A stretch of DNA of 64,000 nucleotides from JAXLVB01 sp046329195 (lineage in GTDB: Bacteria; Bacteroidota; Bacteroidia; Cytophagales; Spirosomataceae). The stretch covers positions 2,604,001-2,668,000 of the forward strand of contig JAXLVB010000001.1 in assembly GCA_046329195.1 (NCBI GenBank), read 5' to 3'. This document shows positions 57,701 to 64,000 of the stretch, piece after piece. A program made the translations under genes and the position numbers. The number at the start of each line of letters is the position of its first letter. Position 1 is the stretch's first letter. The notes under the pieces are model-generated. The model was not told the origin of the DNA. It saw nothing but the letters and a program-made list of their open reading frames with translations, and searched no databases.

Positions 57701-58476
57701 TGAACTGGAAATCGGACGATGAGATTGGACTATTGATTGGTGAATACAACAAGATGCTGCGTAAGCTTGAAGAAAGCAAAAAAGCGCTTTCTAACAGCGA
57801 AAAACAATCGGCTTGGCGAGAAATGGCTAAACAGGTAGCACACGAAATCAAGAACCCATTGACGCCGATGAAGCTCACCCTTCAACAGCTTCAGCGAACG
57901 CTTCCTCAAGATAACCCAAACACAAAGCGGCTGATAGACAGGGCTTTAAATTCATTGATTGACCAGATTGACAATATTTCAGACATTGCCAATTCGTTTT
58001 CAGACATTGCTAAAATGCCGATTCCGAAGCATGAAATCTTTGATATTGTGGCAGCGGCACAAAGCGCAGTTTCTATACAGACCAGTTATCCGAACGTTAC
58101 GCTTAAATCAGATTTCCCGAACAAACCTTTGTATGTAGCCGGCGACCGACAGCTCATGGGTAATGCTATTACTAACCTGATTATCAATGGGATTCAGTCG
58201 GTTCCAGAAGACCGTACGCCGACTATCGAAGTCCAACTCACGCACAACGACGACTATGTGACCCTTGAGGTTCAGGACAACGGTAGTGGGATTCCAGACA
58301 GTGTTCGGAACAGGGTATTTATTCCGAGTTTCAGTACCAAAAGAGAGGGGAGTGGGCTGGGCTTGGCATTAGCTAAACGTGGAATTGAGCATGCAGGTGG
58401 TAGTATCTGGTTTGAAACAGTTGAGGATGAAGGCACAACCTTCTTCATCAATTTACCACTGGCCGATAAAGATTAA
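54742..58476 (+). CDS. Very large NtrY-like sensor histidine kinase
   Basis: A 1244-residue kinase. The N-terminal ~850 residues contain a helix at 7-24, a periplasmic domain, a polytopic block (~215-480), a second extracytoplasmic domain and further helices around 745-810 and 930-960. A HAMP segment (LRVITQKIRKTNLDKLNE) follows, then HisKA with H1034 in VAHEIKNPLTP, and an HATPase with NLIINGIQS, DNGSGIPD and GSGLGLALAKRG. It resembles NtrY-type nitrogen/osmotic sensors, but no response regulator is adjacent. The start is a GTG at 54742. Confidence 0.88.
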   Translation: MEFLKRQFLLVLAIVSLLGTVIAYFTAGDSPVSATEDSYLALVQTKILDEIRQSNNDLSTVKNRIQQAYDTSFANLTLPTRHPYFIFRNQQLVYWSDHRYVPTYEQVVGDYPIKTFDWDGNKFIVNRLPFILRSDSLTIYSLINLHHQFNTDGNNPYLQSGYNLEVFTIEPQNLSLEQSNEPHNIYSPNKEFLFSIETPKIELLKNPNAPATAVWLGLVTALLWGVYVLVRMFGFHRKRRYEWAFLLLLTYLLVLRSIMLYFQLPFAFTESDLFNPTFFAATDFVPSLGDLLLNILVISIVLFYLTCVYFRTRTYHWLTHLTVPVKQVLSVLALVVSYVAFGWAYQQLNMVYEYSQYRLDFKLSIDFWYQPLKIACLIVFVVVSTIYFKSVHLLVVVFWERFNRAKRIKGLIYWAIALPIGGALVYFWTGINSWLIALHAILMLVVYFWSFPRSLYLFKYQTSIYFFLGALACASLGTYVIHQQELRKDLELKQEFGKKYLAENDAIGEFLLNKTQEKIKADTLIPKLMQEPIFARERVQKRIKENHLEKYLDKYATEVLVFDSFGNSIADGDSSNFTWYEKKYRQPKYQTSLPDLYFVNDVGNKNIIKQYIAFVRIPKPDSTTMGFVVLDLKLWDGIAQNGVFAEILTDSRLTQSPEATNYSYAIYDASNKMLFNTGSYNYEKRLPAEIFENSDLVNQGIVLHEYRHVGARSDEGRHIVVSSPEIPIKNISSNFSFLFLILVVYIILVMIGYTIRYRVSQMNINFTTKIQIYLNIAFLLPLLLVVAITLSIISSTLKDNQESDYLNLTKNISTNFQDSFRRFTEGTMSIGYLGEEIKKVAKESGRDISLFNTSGRLIASNQESFYKKGLLSKYANPLAYVHVIEDRNREILLPETLGTLNYITAYVGMKSYEGKQLGLISVPFYDAKSSFEKEVMDVIGSILNTFTSIFIALLVLSYFASTILTVPLRVITQKIRKTNLDKLNEPLNWKSDDEIGLLIGEYNKMLRKLEESKKALSNSEKQSAWREMAKQVAHEIKNPLTPMKLTLQQLQRTLPQDNPNTKRLIDRALNSLIDQIDNISDIANSFSDIAKMPIPKHEIFDIVAAAQSAVSIQTSYPNVTLKSDFPNKPLYVAGDRQLMGNAITNLIINGIQSVPEDRTPTIEVQLTHNDDYVTLEVQDNGSGIPDSVRNRVFIPSFSTKREGSGLGLALAKRGIEHAGGSIWFETVEDEGTTFFINLPLADKD

Positions 58477-58501
58477 TCGTTGTAATCAACTAAGACGATG
58501 G

Positions 58502-59074
58502 CTACTTATCGTCATCAATCTTTACGTGTCCCCAGTTTTCGCCTGAGCGGATGCGATTGAGTTGTGTATGCGTAATACCAAACTGCTTAGCAATCATCTT
58601 TAAGCGACTTTTATCTTTCTTCAAAAGCTTTTTAATCATAATTACCTTGCTTTCTGTGAGTTTGTAGTTTTTGGTACGCCGAGGGATTACCCTATTTTTG
58701 ATTTCAGGGTTTTCTCGATTATGCTCGTGCATTTCTTCTTTAGTTACGCACTTTAAGTTCTCAAAATAGTTGTTGTGCTTGTCGTAATCCAAATGAATCA
58801 CGTATTTATGCTCAAGCGAAGGTTTAGCCAAGAAAAACTCAGCTACCAACTTGTGTACGTAACGATTGGCCGTTTTGTTGCCCATCAGACGAATGTTCAG
58901 CGACTTGTATCCTTGTATAATAGAACCTTTGATAAGGTCACCTTCGGGGTTTGACTGAAAACTTTTAAGCCTGCCATAATTAGACACCTCATAGTGAGGC
59001 TGGGTTTCCACTTCAGGAAAAGGAATTTTTATCCATTTTTCATTCCAAAAACTACTACTTTTCTTATCGCCCAT
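58502..59074 (-). CDS. NUMOD4/HNH endonuclease with C-terminal HTH
   Basis: A 190-residue protein beginning at ATG 59074. Residues ~15-40 hold the NUMOD4 motif (WIKIPFPEVETQPHYEVSNYG), ~68-107 the HNH_3 domain (RYVHKLVAEFF, then IHLDYDKHNNYFENLKCVT with H, N and H-type ligands), and ~140-185 a helix-turn-helix (KMIAKQFGITHTQLNRIRSG) like the NUMOD1 DNA-binding module. Such enzymes are usual in phages and homing introns. No intron or phage gene is near, so this is a free-standing copy, possibly a regulator or a domesticated homing enzyme. It converges with the NtrY-like kinase over 25 bp. Confidence 0.85.
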   Translation of the reverse strand: MGDKKSSSFWNEKWIKIPFPEVETQPHYEVSNYGRLKSFQSNPEGDLIKGSIIQGYKSLNIRLMGNKTANRYVHKLVAEFFLAKPSLEHKYVIHLDYDKHNNYFENLKCVTKEEMHEHNRENPEIKNRVIPRRTKNYKLTESKVIMIKKLLKKDKSRLKMIAKQFGITHTQLNRIRSGENWGHVKIDDDK

Positions 59075-59315
59075 GGTTGGTTTTTTGTTATCTGCTAATA
59101 CAACCAAATATAAGTAAAAATGTTTTTAATCTGTCCAAAAACCTGAAAATCAAAAAATAATTGCCTAAATCCAGTTTTTGGTTTTGTACTAAGCAGGTCT
59201 AAGAGATGTTCGAAACCAATCTGTACAAACAAATGTTAAGGAAACAAAGGTCATGACAAACACGATTGGTCGTGGCATCAATTATCTGTTTGGCTGCATT
59301 GTAGCCGTTTAATTC

Positions 59316-59678
59316 ATGAAAAAAACATTGATTATCGGGGCCTCTACCAACCCCACACGTTATTCGTTCTTGGCTGCCAACCGGTTGGTCAAACACGGAC
59401 ATGAGATTGTGCAAATTGGCCGTGCTACAGGGCAAGTAGCTGGTGAGGCCATTCTAACAGGCAAACCCGAATTACCTCACGATATAGATACCGTAACACT
59501 ATATATATCACCTCAACACCAAGCCGAATGGTATGATTATGTGCTAACGCTCCAGCCTAAACGAGTAATTTTTAACCCCGGTACTGAAAACCCTGATTTT
59601 GAAAATCTACTCGAAAGCCACCACATCGAAGCCCTCGAAGCCTGTACGTTGGTGTTGCTTTCTATTGGTAATTACTAA
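59316..59678 (+). CDS. CoA-binding (YccU-type) protein
   Basis: A 120-residue single-domain Rossmann protein. TLIIGASTNPTRYSFLAANRL is the nucleotide/CoA loop, LYISPQHQAEWYDYVL and RVIFNPGTENPDFE follow as in YccU-type CoA-binding proteins. It is the usual length. Function is unknown beyond CoA binding. Confidence 0.85.
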   Translation: MKKTLIIGASTNPTRYSFLAANRLVKHGHEIVQIGRATGQVAGEAILTGKPELPHDIDTVTLYISPQHQAEWYDYVLTLQPKRVIFNPGTENPDFENLLESHHIEALEACTLVLLSIGNY

Positions 59679-59817
59679 TCGTTTTCTGTTTGTTTTTGAA
59701 AGATAATTTATTGTAAATCAATATATTAATAGTAAATCGTTCGTTTTCAGTTGACTATCCGGGCATCCCAATTCGTTTCAAATCGATTCATTCTCAACTT
59801 TTCAACTTAAATACCCG

Positions 59818-59825
59818 TACCTTTG
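59818..59825 (+). promoter_or_regulatory. Consensus -7 element abutting the extended SDR start
   Basis: TACCTTTG matches the -7 consensus; the ATG at 59830 starts 4 bp after it, close to the expected transcription start, so the mRNA is probably leaderless or nearly so. Confidence 0.5.
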
Positions 59826-59829
59826 CGGC

Positions 59830-60825
59830 ATGATTTTACTAACTGGTGCCAACGGACTCATCGGTTCAGCTATTGCTCGCCGATACGTACAAGCAGGCGT
59901 TGCTGTGCGGGCGTTGCGTCGGCAACACGCTGACTTAAGCTTGCTTAATGACCTACCTATTGAGTGGGTAGAAGGCGACATTCTGGACGTTTCGTCGTTA
60001 GAAACTGCCATGGAGGGTGTCGAAGACGTGATTCATACAGCCGCCGTGGTGTCGTTTGCACCACAAGACCGTGCCTCTATGCATAAAGTCAACATAGAAG
60101 GTACAGCCAATATTGTGAATATGGCCTTGAAAAAAGGCATCCGTAAACTGGGCTTCATTAGCTCTGTCGCAGCCTTAGGGCGACCGTCGGCGCAGGAAGA
60201 AGCCACCACAACACAACAAGAAATTTATATTGACGAAGACCAAAAGTGGGAGGACTCGCCCCTAAACTCTGAATATGCCAAAACCAAGTACCAAGCCGAG
60301 CTTGAAGTGTGGCGAGGAGTAGCCGAAGGTCTTTCGGCAGTGATTGTGTGCCCTTCGATGGTGCTGGGCGAAGGCGACTGGAACCGCAGCAGCTCGCAGT
60401 TGTTTAAGTATATATGGCAAGAAAAACCGTTTTACTCAGATGGATTGGTCAACTACGTAGATGTACTTGATGTGGCTGAGGCCGTTTTTCAGCTGATGCA
60501 AGCTGACATCAGTGAGGAGCGTTTTATTCTGAACGGAGGGGTGATTCCCTTCAAGGAACTATTCCAAAAAATGGCTCATTTGTTGGGCAAACGCCCACCT
60601 CGATATGCCATTACACCATGGCTGGCACAAATGGCTTGGCGAGTAGAGGCCATCCGTTCGTTTTTTACAAGCAAAGCTCCTATGGTGACCAAAGAAACCG
60701 CCCGAACTTCGCTCAATCGGTTTGTGTATCGCTCAGACAAGCTGAGCCAACAGATAAATTTTCAATATACAGCTTTAGATAATACACTCCAACGAGTTTG
60801 TACTTTTTTTGTAAATAAAGCTTAA
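59830..60825 (+). CDS. NAD-dependent epimerase/dehydratase family protein
   Basis: A 331-residue extended SDR. LTGANGLIGSAIARRYV is the cofactor loop, VEGDILD the adenine-binding strand, SSVAALG carries the active serine and YAKTKYQAE the Y-x-x-x-K pair. The substrate is not clear from sequence: dihydroflavonol-reductase-like, sterol-like or sugar-nucleotide substrates are possible. Confidence 0.88.
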   Translation: MILLTGANGLIGSAIARRYVQAGVAVRALRRQHADLSLLNDLPIEWVEGDILDVSSLETAMEGVEDVIHTAAVVSFAPQDRASMHKVNIEGTANIVNMALKKGIRKLGFISSVAALGRPSAQEEATTTQQEIYIDEDQKWEDSPLNSEYAKTKYQAELEVWRGVAEGLSAVIVCPSMVLGEGDWNRSSSQLFKYIWQEKPFYSDGLVNYVDVLDVAEAVFQLMQADISEERFILNGGVIPFKELFQKMAHLLGKRPPRYAITPWLAQMAWRVEAIRSFFTSKAPMVTKETARTSLNRFVYRSDKLSQQINFQYTALDNTLQRVCTFFVNKA

Positions 60826-61068
60826 AACCCTTGTCAAAAAAAAAAAACTACTTACCTTTCAACTGCTAACATAGTCGTTAAAACGGCCATGTTTGGGTAT
60901 TCACCTTCCAAGAAACAATAGCGAAAGAGCCATTTTTCTTAGAATGCCTCAGCATCAGTTATTTCGGATGACGTTGGTTAACATACCCCCAACAAAACGA
61001 ATAACAAACAGAGAAACAGTCCGTTTCTCATTAAGTAAATAGCTCTAATCTTAACCCACCTAATCAGT

Positions 61069-62472
61069 ATGATGGAACAAGAATTTGAAGACCATCCAGA
61101 GGCAATAGGCGATTCGGTGCGACGGTTCGAGGTGATGCTTCAAACGCAAGAGCAGTCTTTTTTTGATTTAGATACCTACGAACAAATCGTAGAACATTAC
61201 CTCGACGAAGGAAGACTCGAAGATGCGCTGAAAGCTTGTGATATTGGACTCAGCCAATACCACTACTCACTGGAGCTAATGCTTAATCGTACACAAGCGT
61301 TGGCCAATCTCCAACAATTCGACCAAGCGTTGGCGCAGTTAGACCAGGCTGCTTTGTTTAATCCCTTAGACCCTGAGATCCGCTACATGCGTGGCACGAT
61401 TTCGAACATGATGGGCAAATACGAAGAAGCCATTGAGGCGTTTTATGGCGTAATAGACGAAATCGAAGAAAAAGACGAAGTATATTACCATGTAGGCATG
61501 GCTTATCAGGGCTGGAACAAATACCCCGAAGCCATTGAAGCCTATAAGTTGGCCATAGAACACAATATTGGTAACGAAAACGCCCTGTACGAGCTGGCTT
61601 TTTGCTTGGATATGCAAGGCGAACTCGAAAGCAGCCTACCGTATTATCAACAGTTTATTGATACCGATCCCTACTCGCATGAGGCATGGTACAATATTGG
61701 GGTGGCGTATAGCAAATTAGAACGCTTTGACGAAGCCGCCGATGCGTATGAGTTTGCTGTAGCTATTAAAGAGAAGTTTCCTTCGGCACACTTTAATTTG
61801 GCAAATACCTACATGAACTTGGGGCGATTCCCTAAAGCCGAGGAGCACTACCGCTATACGTTGGAAATGGAAGAGCCTACACCCGAAACGCTTTGTTGCT
61901 TGGGAGCCAGTCTCGAAAAACAACAGATTTACGACAAGGCTATTCAGCAGTACCGTGAAGCTATCAAGCTCGACCAGCAGTGGGACGACGCTTGGTTTGG
62001 CATAGGCGTTTGCTTGAGCGAACAAGATAAGTGGTACGAAGGTCTGCATTTTCTGCAAAAAGCCCTCAAACTCAACGACAAAAACGCTTGGTATTGGCAA
62101 GCTGTGGCCGAAGTTGAGGCAAAAATCGGTAATGTGGTTTCAGCGTTCGAGTCGTTTGAAAAGGCTGCCGAACTTGACCCTGCCAACCCCGATGTTTGGC
62201 TCAAGTGGTCGTGGATGCACTTTGAGCAAGGTGATTATGAGCAAGCTCAGGACATTATCCAAGAAGGCATTGATGAACTCCCCGAAGAGGCCGATTTGTA
62301 CTATCGAGCCGTGTTGTATCTGATTCAGGCGGGGCAATTTAAAGAGGCATTTATTAACCTCGAAATGGCCCTCACGCTCAATTACGACAGTCACGTGCAA
62401 CTGTACGAGTACTTTACGAACCTCGAAACGCAAAAAGCCTTGCACAAGATTATTGAGCAGTATCGGAAGTAA
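61069..62472 (+). CDS. Tetratricopeptide-repeat protein
   Basis: A 467-residue soluble protein made almost entirely of about 12 TPR units (e.g. AWYNIGVAYSKLERFDEAADAYEFA, PDVWLKWSWMHFEQGDYEQA). It has no signal peptide or enzyme domain. It probably acts as a protein-protein scaffold. It is preceded by a 243-bp gene-free gap holding an AACATGG/CCATGTT-type hairpin around 60868-60894 and is followed by a strong terminator. Confidence 0.85.
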   Translation: MMEQEFEDHPEAIGDSVRRFEVMLQTQEQSFFDLDTYEQIVEHYLDEGRLEDALKACDIGLSQYHYSLELMLNRTQALANLQQFDQALAQLDQAALFNPLDPEIRYMRGTISNMMGKYEEAIEAFYGVIDEIEEKDEVYYHVGMAYQGWNKYPEAIEAYKLAIEHNIGNENALYELAFCLDMQGELESSLPYYQQFIDTDPYSHEAWYNIGVAYSKLERFDEAADAYEFAVAIKEKFPSAHFNLANTYMNLGRFPKAEEHYRYTLEMEEPTPETLCCLGASLEKQQIYDKAIQQYREAIKLDQQWDDAWFGIGVCLSEQDKWYEGLHFLQKALKLNDKNAWYWQAVAEVEAKIGNVVSAFESFEKAAELDPANPDVWLKWSWMHFEQGDYEQAQDIIQEGIDELPEEADLYYRAVLYLIQAGQFKEAFINLEMALTLNYDSHVQLYEYFTNLETQKALHKIIEQYRK

Positions 62473-62490
62473 TCTACATTTGACTTTTCA

Positions 62491-62531
62491 TAAAAAAACG
62501 AACTATTTTGAAGCAAATAGTTCGTTTTTTT
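62491..62531 (+). terminator. Strong terminator after the TPR gene
   Basis: ACGAACTATTT (62498-62508) and AAATAGTTCGT (62515-62525) form a perfect 11-bp stem, with an A-tract before and T7 after, so it can work in both directions. Confidence 0.92.
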
Positions 62532-62839
62532 GTCGGCTGTCTCTGACAGCGGCTGTAGGCTCTGTCTATTAACTAGCCCAATTATTTCACCAAAGTAACA
62601 CGAAAAACACGCACCTAAAGTAGTGGCAACCTCGGGCAACGTTTGCTTGCGGTTGCCTTCGACTATTCGTTTTTTGTGTTCATTTAGGCCCGAGTGTGTT
62701 TTATTTTGTCTGCTAACAGAGAGGGCTCTTTTCCTTAGCATAAGTAGCTAATTGTCAACATGTTTATTTTCAAATTAGCAAATTTTCAAATTGGTAGTAT
62801 CTTCGCAAGTTTCGGGTTTTAAGCCCATTGCCAGCCCCT

Positions 62840-62847
62840 TATCTTTG
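62840..62847 (+). promoter_or_regulatory. Consensus -7 element before the Ada-like gene
   Basis: TATCTTTG fits TAnnTTTG exactly, 19 bp before ATG 62867. Confidence 0.5.
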
Positions 62848-62866
62848 TGCCATCAACTTAATCAAC

Positions 62867-63709
62867 ATGGCAACACAAGACCTCATTAACTTCAACCGGA
62901 TTGCAGAGGCAATCAACTACATCCAGCAGCATTTCAAGGAACAGCCCACGCTTGAGCAAGTGGCAGAGCAGGTTCATTTGAGTCCTCATCATTTTCAACG
63001 ACTGTTTACCGAATGGGCAGGGGTAAGTCCCAAGAAGTTCTTACAGTACACCAGTGTTGAGTACGCCAAAGGGGTTTTAAAACACCCCAGCGCCACCTTA
63101 TTTGATGCTGCTCACGAAACAGGGCTTTCGGGCACAAGCCGCCTCCACGACTTGTTCGTCAACATTGAAGGTATGACACCCGGCGAATACAAAAACGGTG
63201 GACAAAACCTCGCTATCAACTACAGCTATGCCGAAAGCCCTTTTGGCGCCTTACTGGTAGCTTCGACAGACAAAGGCATCTGTTTTATGGCTTTTGCCGA
63301 CGACGAAGCGCAAGCATTGATTGAACTACGAAAACGGTTTCCGAAGGCTCGTCTCAAGCAAATGACCGACCTGATTCAGCAAAATGCGCTTTATATCTTT
63401 ACTCACGACTGGAGTAAACTTTCGCAGATTAAGCTACACCTCAAAGGTACTGATTTCCAGCTCAAAGTGTGGGAAACCCTTTTGAAGATTCCAATGGGAA
63501 AACTCTCGACCTATGGCTCTATTGCCACCCAACTCCAAAATCCTGCTGCCTCAAGAGCCGTTGGTACAGCCATTGGCGATAATCCAGTGGCTTTTCTGAT
63601 TCCATGCCATCGGGTTATTCAATCAACGGGCCTACTGGGCGGGTATCATTGGGGTAGCGCTCGCAAAGCTGCTATGATTGGCTGGGAAGCCGTCAAAGCC
63701 AATGCCTAA
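62867..63709 (+). CDS. AraC-HTH plus methylguanine methyltransferase (Ada-like)
   Basis: A 280-residue protein starting at ATG 62867. Residues ~8-100 form an AraC-type double HTH (TLEQVAEQVHLSPHHFQRLF, GLSGTSRLHDLF). Residues ~115-195 are the MGMT N-terminal RNase-H-like part, and ~195-280 the alkyltransferase with the acceptor C247 in IPCHRVI and SRAVGTAIGDNP. It repairs O6-methylguanine by irreversible transfer to Cys and probably controls its own gene. The N-terminal Zn domain of classical Ada is missing here but is encoded by the next gene 12 bp downstream. Confidence 0.93.
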   Translation: MATQDLINFNRIAEAINYIQQHFKEQPTLEQVAEQVHLSPHHFQRLFTEWAGVSPKKFLQYTSVEYAKGVLKHPSATLFDAAHETGLSGTSRLHDLFVNIEGMTPGEYKNGGQNLAINYSYAESPFGALLVASTDKGICFMAFADDEAQALIELRKRFPKARLKQMTDLIQQNALYIFTHDWSKLSQIKLHLKGTDFQLKVWETLLKIPMGKLSTYGSIATQLQNPAASRAVGTAIGDNPVAFLIPCHRVIQSTGLLGGYHWGSARKAAMIGWEAVKANA

Positions 63710-63721
63710 CTCTGCCTGTAT

Positions 63722-63976
63722 ATGTTTTTGCACGACGAACTAAGCCCCCAAGCACTACACAGCCACATCCGACAAGGCCGTATTGTCTTGGGGGGCAACA
63801 AAAAATTAAAAATCTACGGAACCTTGCGGTGTCCATCAGGCAAGCGCTTAAAAAAAGCGAATCGGGTCTTCTTTGAATCTGAACAAGAGGCCCTCGCTAA
63901 TGGTTACAGACCTTGCGGACATTGCCTCAAAACTGCCTATCTACAATGGAATTATTCCCAATCGAAACGAACCTAA
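63722..63976 (+). CDS. Stand-alone Ada metal-binding domain protein
   Basis: An 84-residue protein with the Ada Zn-binding pattern: YGTLRCPSGKR, NRVFFESEQEALANGYRPCGHCLK. In E. coli Ada four cysteines hold Zn and one accepts a methyl from phosphotriesters. Here only three are found (the first in LRC, then CGHC); the second ligand position is Gly/Lys. It starts 12 bp after the Ada-like gene, so both are likely in one operon and together make a split Ada. This three-Cys variant is, to my memory, common in Bacteroidota. Confidence 0.82.
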   Translation: MFLHDELSPQALHSHIRQGRIVLGGNKKLKIYGTLRCPSGKRLKKANRVFFESEQEALANGYRPCGHCLKTAYLQWNYSQSKRT

Positions 63977-64000
63977 TCAACGTTTTGCCTTACGACGGAG

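Larger units (their letters stand above)
62473..62866. other. Gene-free region between the TPR and Ada genes
   Basis: Contains the terminator at 62491-62531, a long hairpin with GGCAACC (62625-62631) and GGTTGCC (62651-62657) that has a second short inverted match inside, and the promoter at 62840-62847. A minus-strand frame across it (62391-62741) overlaps the TPR gene and shows no protein-like features. Confidence 0.6.

Noticed and set aside
62391..62741. 116-residue minus-strand frame after the TPR gene
   Set aside because: It crosses a strong terminator hairpin and the TPR coding end and has no protein-like pattern.
1..64000. tRNA or rRNA genes
   Set aside because: I looked in the intergenic gaps for cloverleaf-type and rRNA signatures and saw none; a covariance-model scan would be decisive.

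Overview
The window looks like a chromosomal segment of a Bacteroidota member, most likely order Cytophagales (Spirosomataceae-like). The reasons are a type IX secretion (T9SS) C-terminal tail on a fibronectin-III protein, repeated Bacteroidota promoter elements of the form TAnnTTTG, little sign of Shine-Dalgarno sequences, tandem M43 'cytophagalysin'-type proteases, a dipeptide epimerase of the Cytophaga type, and a Thermus-like isocitrate dehydrogenase with a C-terminal extension. This placement is from recognition of families, not from a search.

Region 1-5.2 kb is accessory DNA, visibly richer in A+T than the rest. It carries a two-gene unit (a phosphoribosyltransferase-like protein followed by a NADAR-domain protein) behind a consensus Bacteroidota -7 element, a broken IS1182-type insertion sequence with perfect 13-bp ends, and a second two-gene cassette (small membrane protein plus secreted coiled-coil protein) bracketed by a 15-bp inverted repeat. 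The PRTase-NADAR pair is the best candidate here for an undescribed conflict or defence system.

Region 5.2-14.2 kb is metabolic: a LysR regulator divergent from NADP-type isocitrate dehydrogenase, a small helical protein, a sarcosine/N-methyltryptophan oxidase-like flavoprotein, an acetyltransferase, a GMC oxidoreductase, and a large SPFH (flotillin-like) membrane protein with four internal modules.

Region 14.3-32.4 kb is a surface-protein locus. A TPR-sensor histidine kinase and a LuxR-type response regulator are followed by an outer-membrane beta-barrel protein, a 1990-residue secreted protein, a small secreted protein, a five-domain FN3 protein, a 14-domain FN3 protein with a T9SS tail, and a lipoprotein. 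The last six genes are all on the same strand with overlaps or short gaps and look like one transcription unit.

Region 32.6-64 kb is mostly housekeeping: YigZ/IMPACT protein, SDR enzymes, 2OG-Fe(II) oxygenase, dual ABC ATPase, dipeptide epimerase, two tandem M43 metalloproteases, MetG, Pth, PyrR-PyrB, a TonB-C protein, a Uma2 protein, an APC permease, MetF, an HMG-CoA-lyase-like enzyme, two GT-C membrane proteins, an IscA-like protein, a very large NtrY-like histidine kinase, a NUMOD4-HNH endonuclease, a CoA-binding protein, an extended SDR, a TPR protein, and a split Ada DNA-alkylation repair module at the right end. No tRNA, rRNA or CRISPR array was seen.
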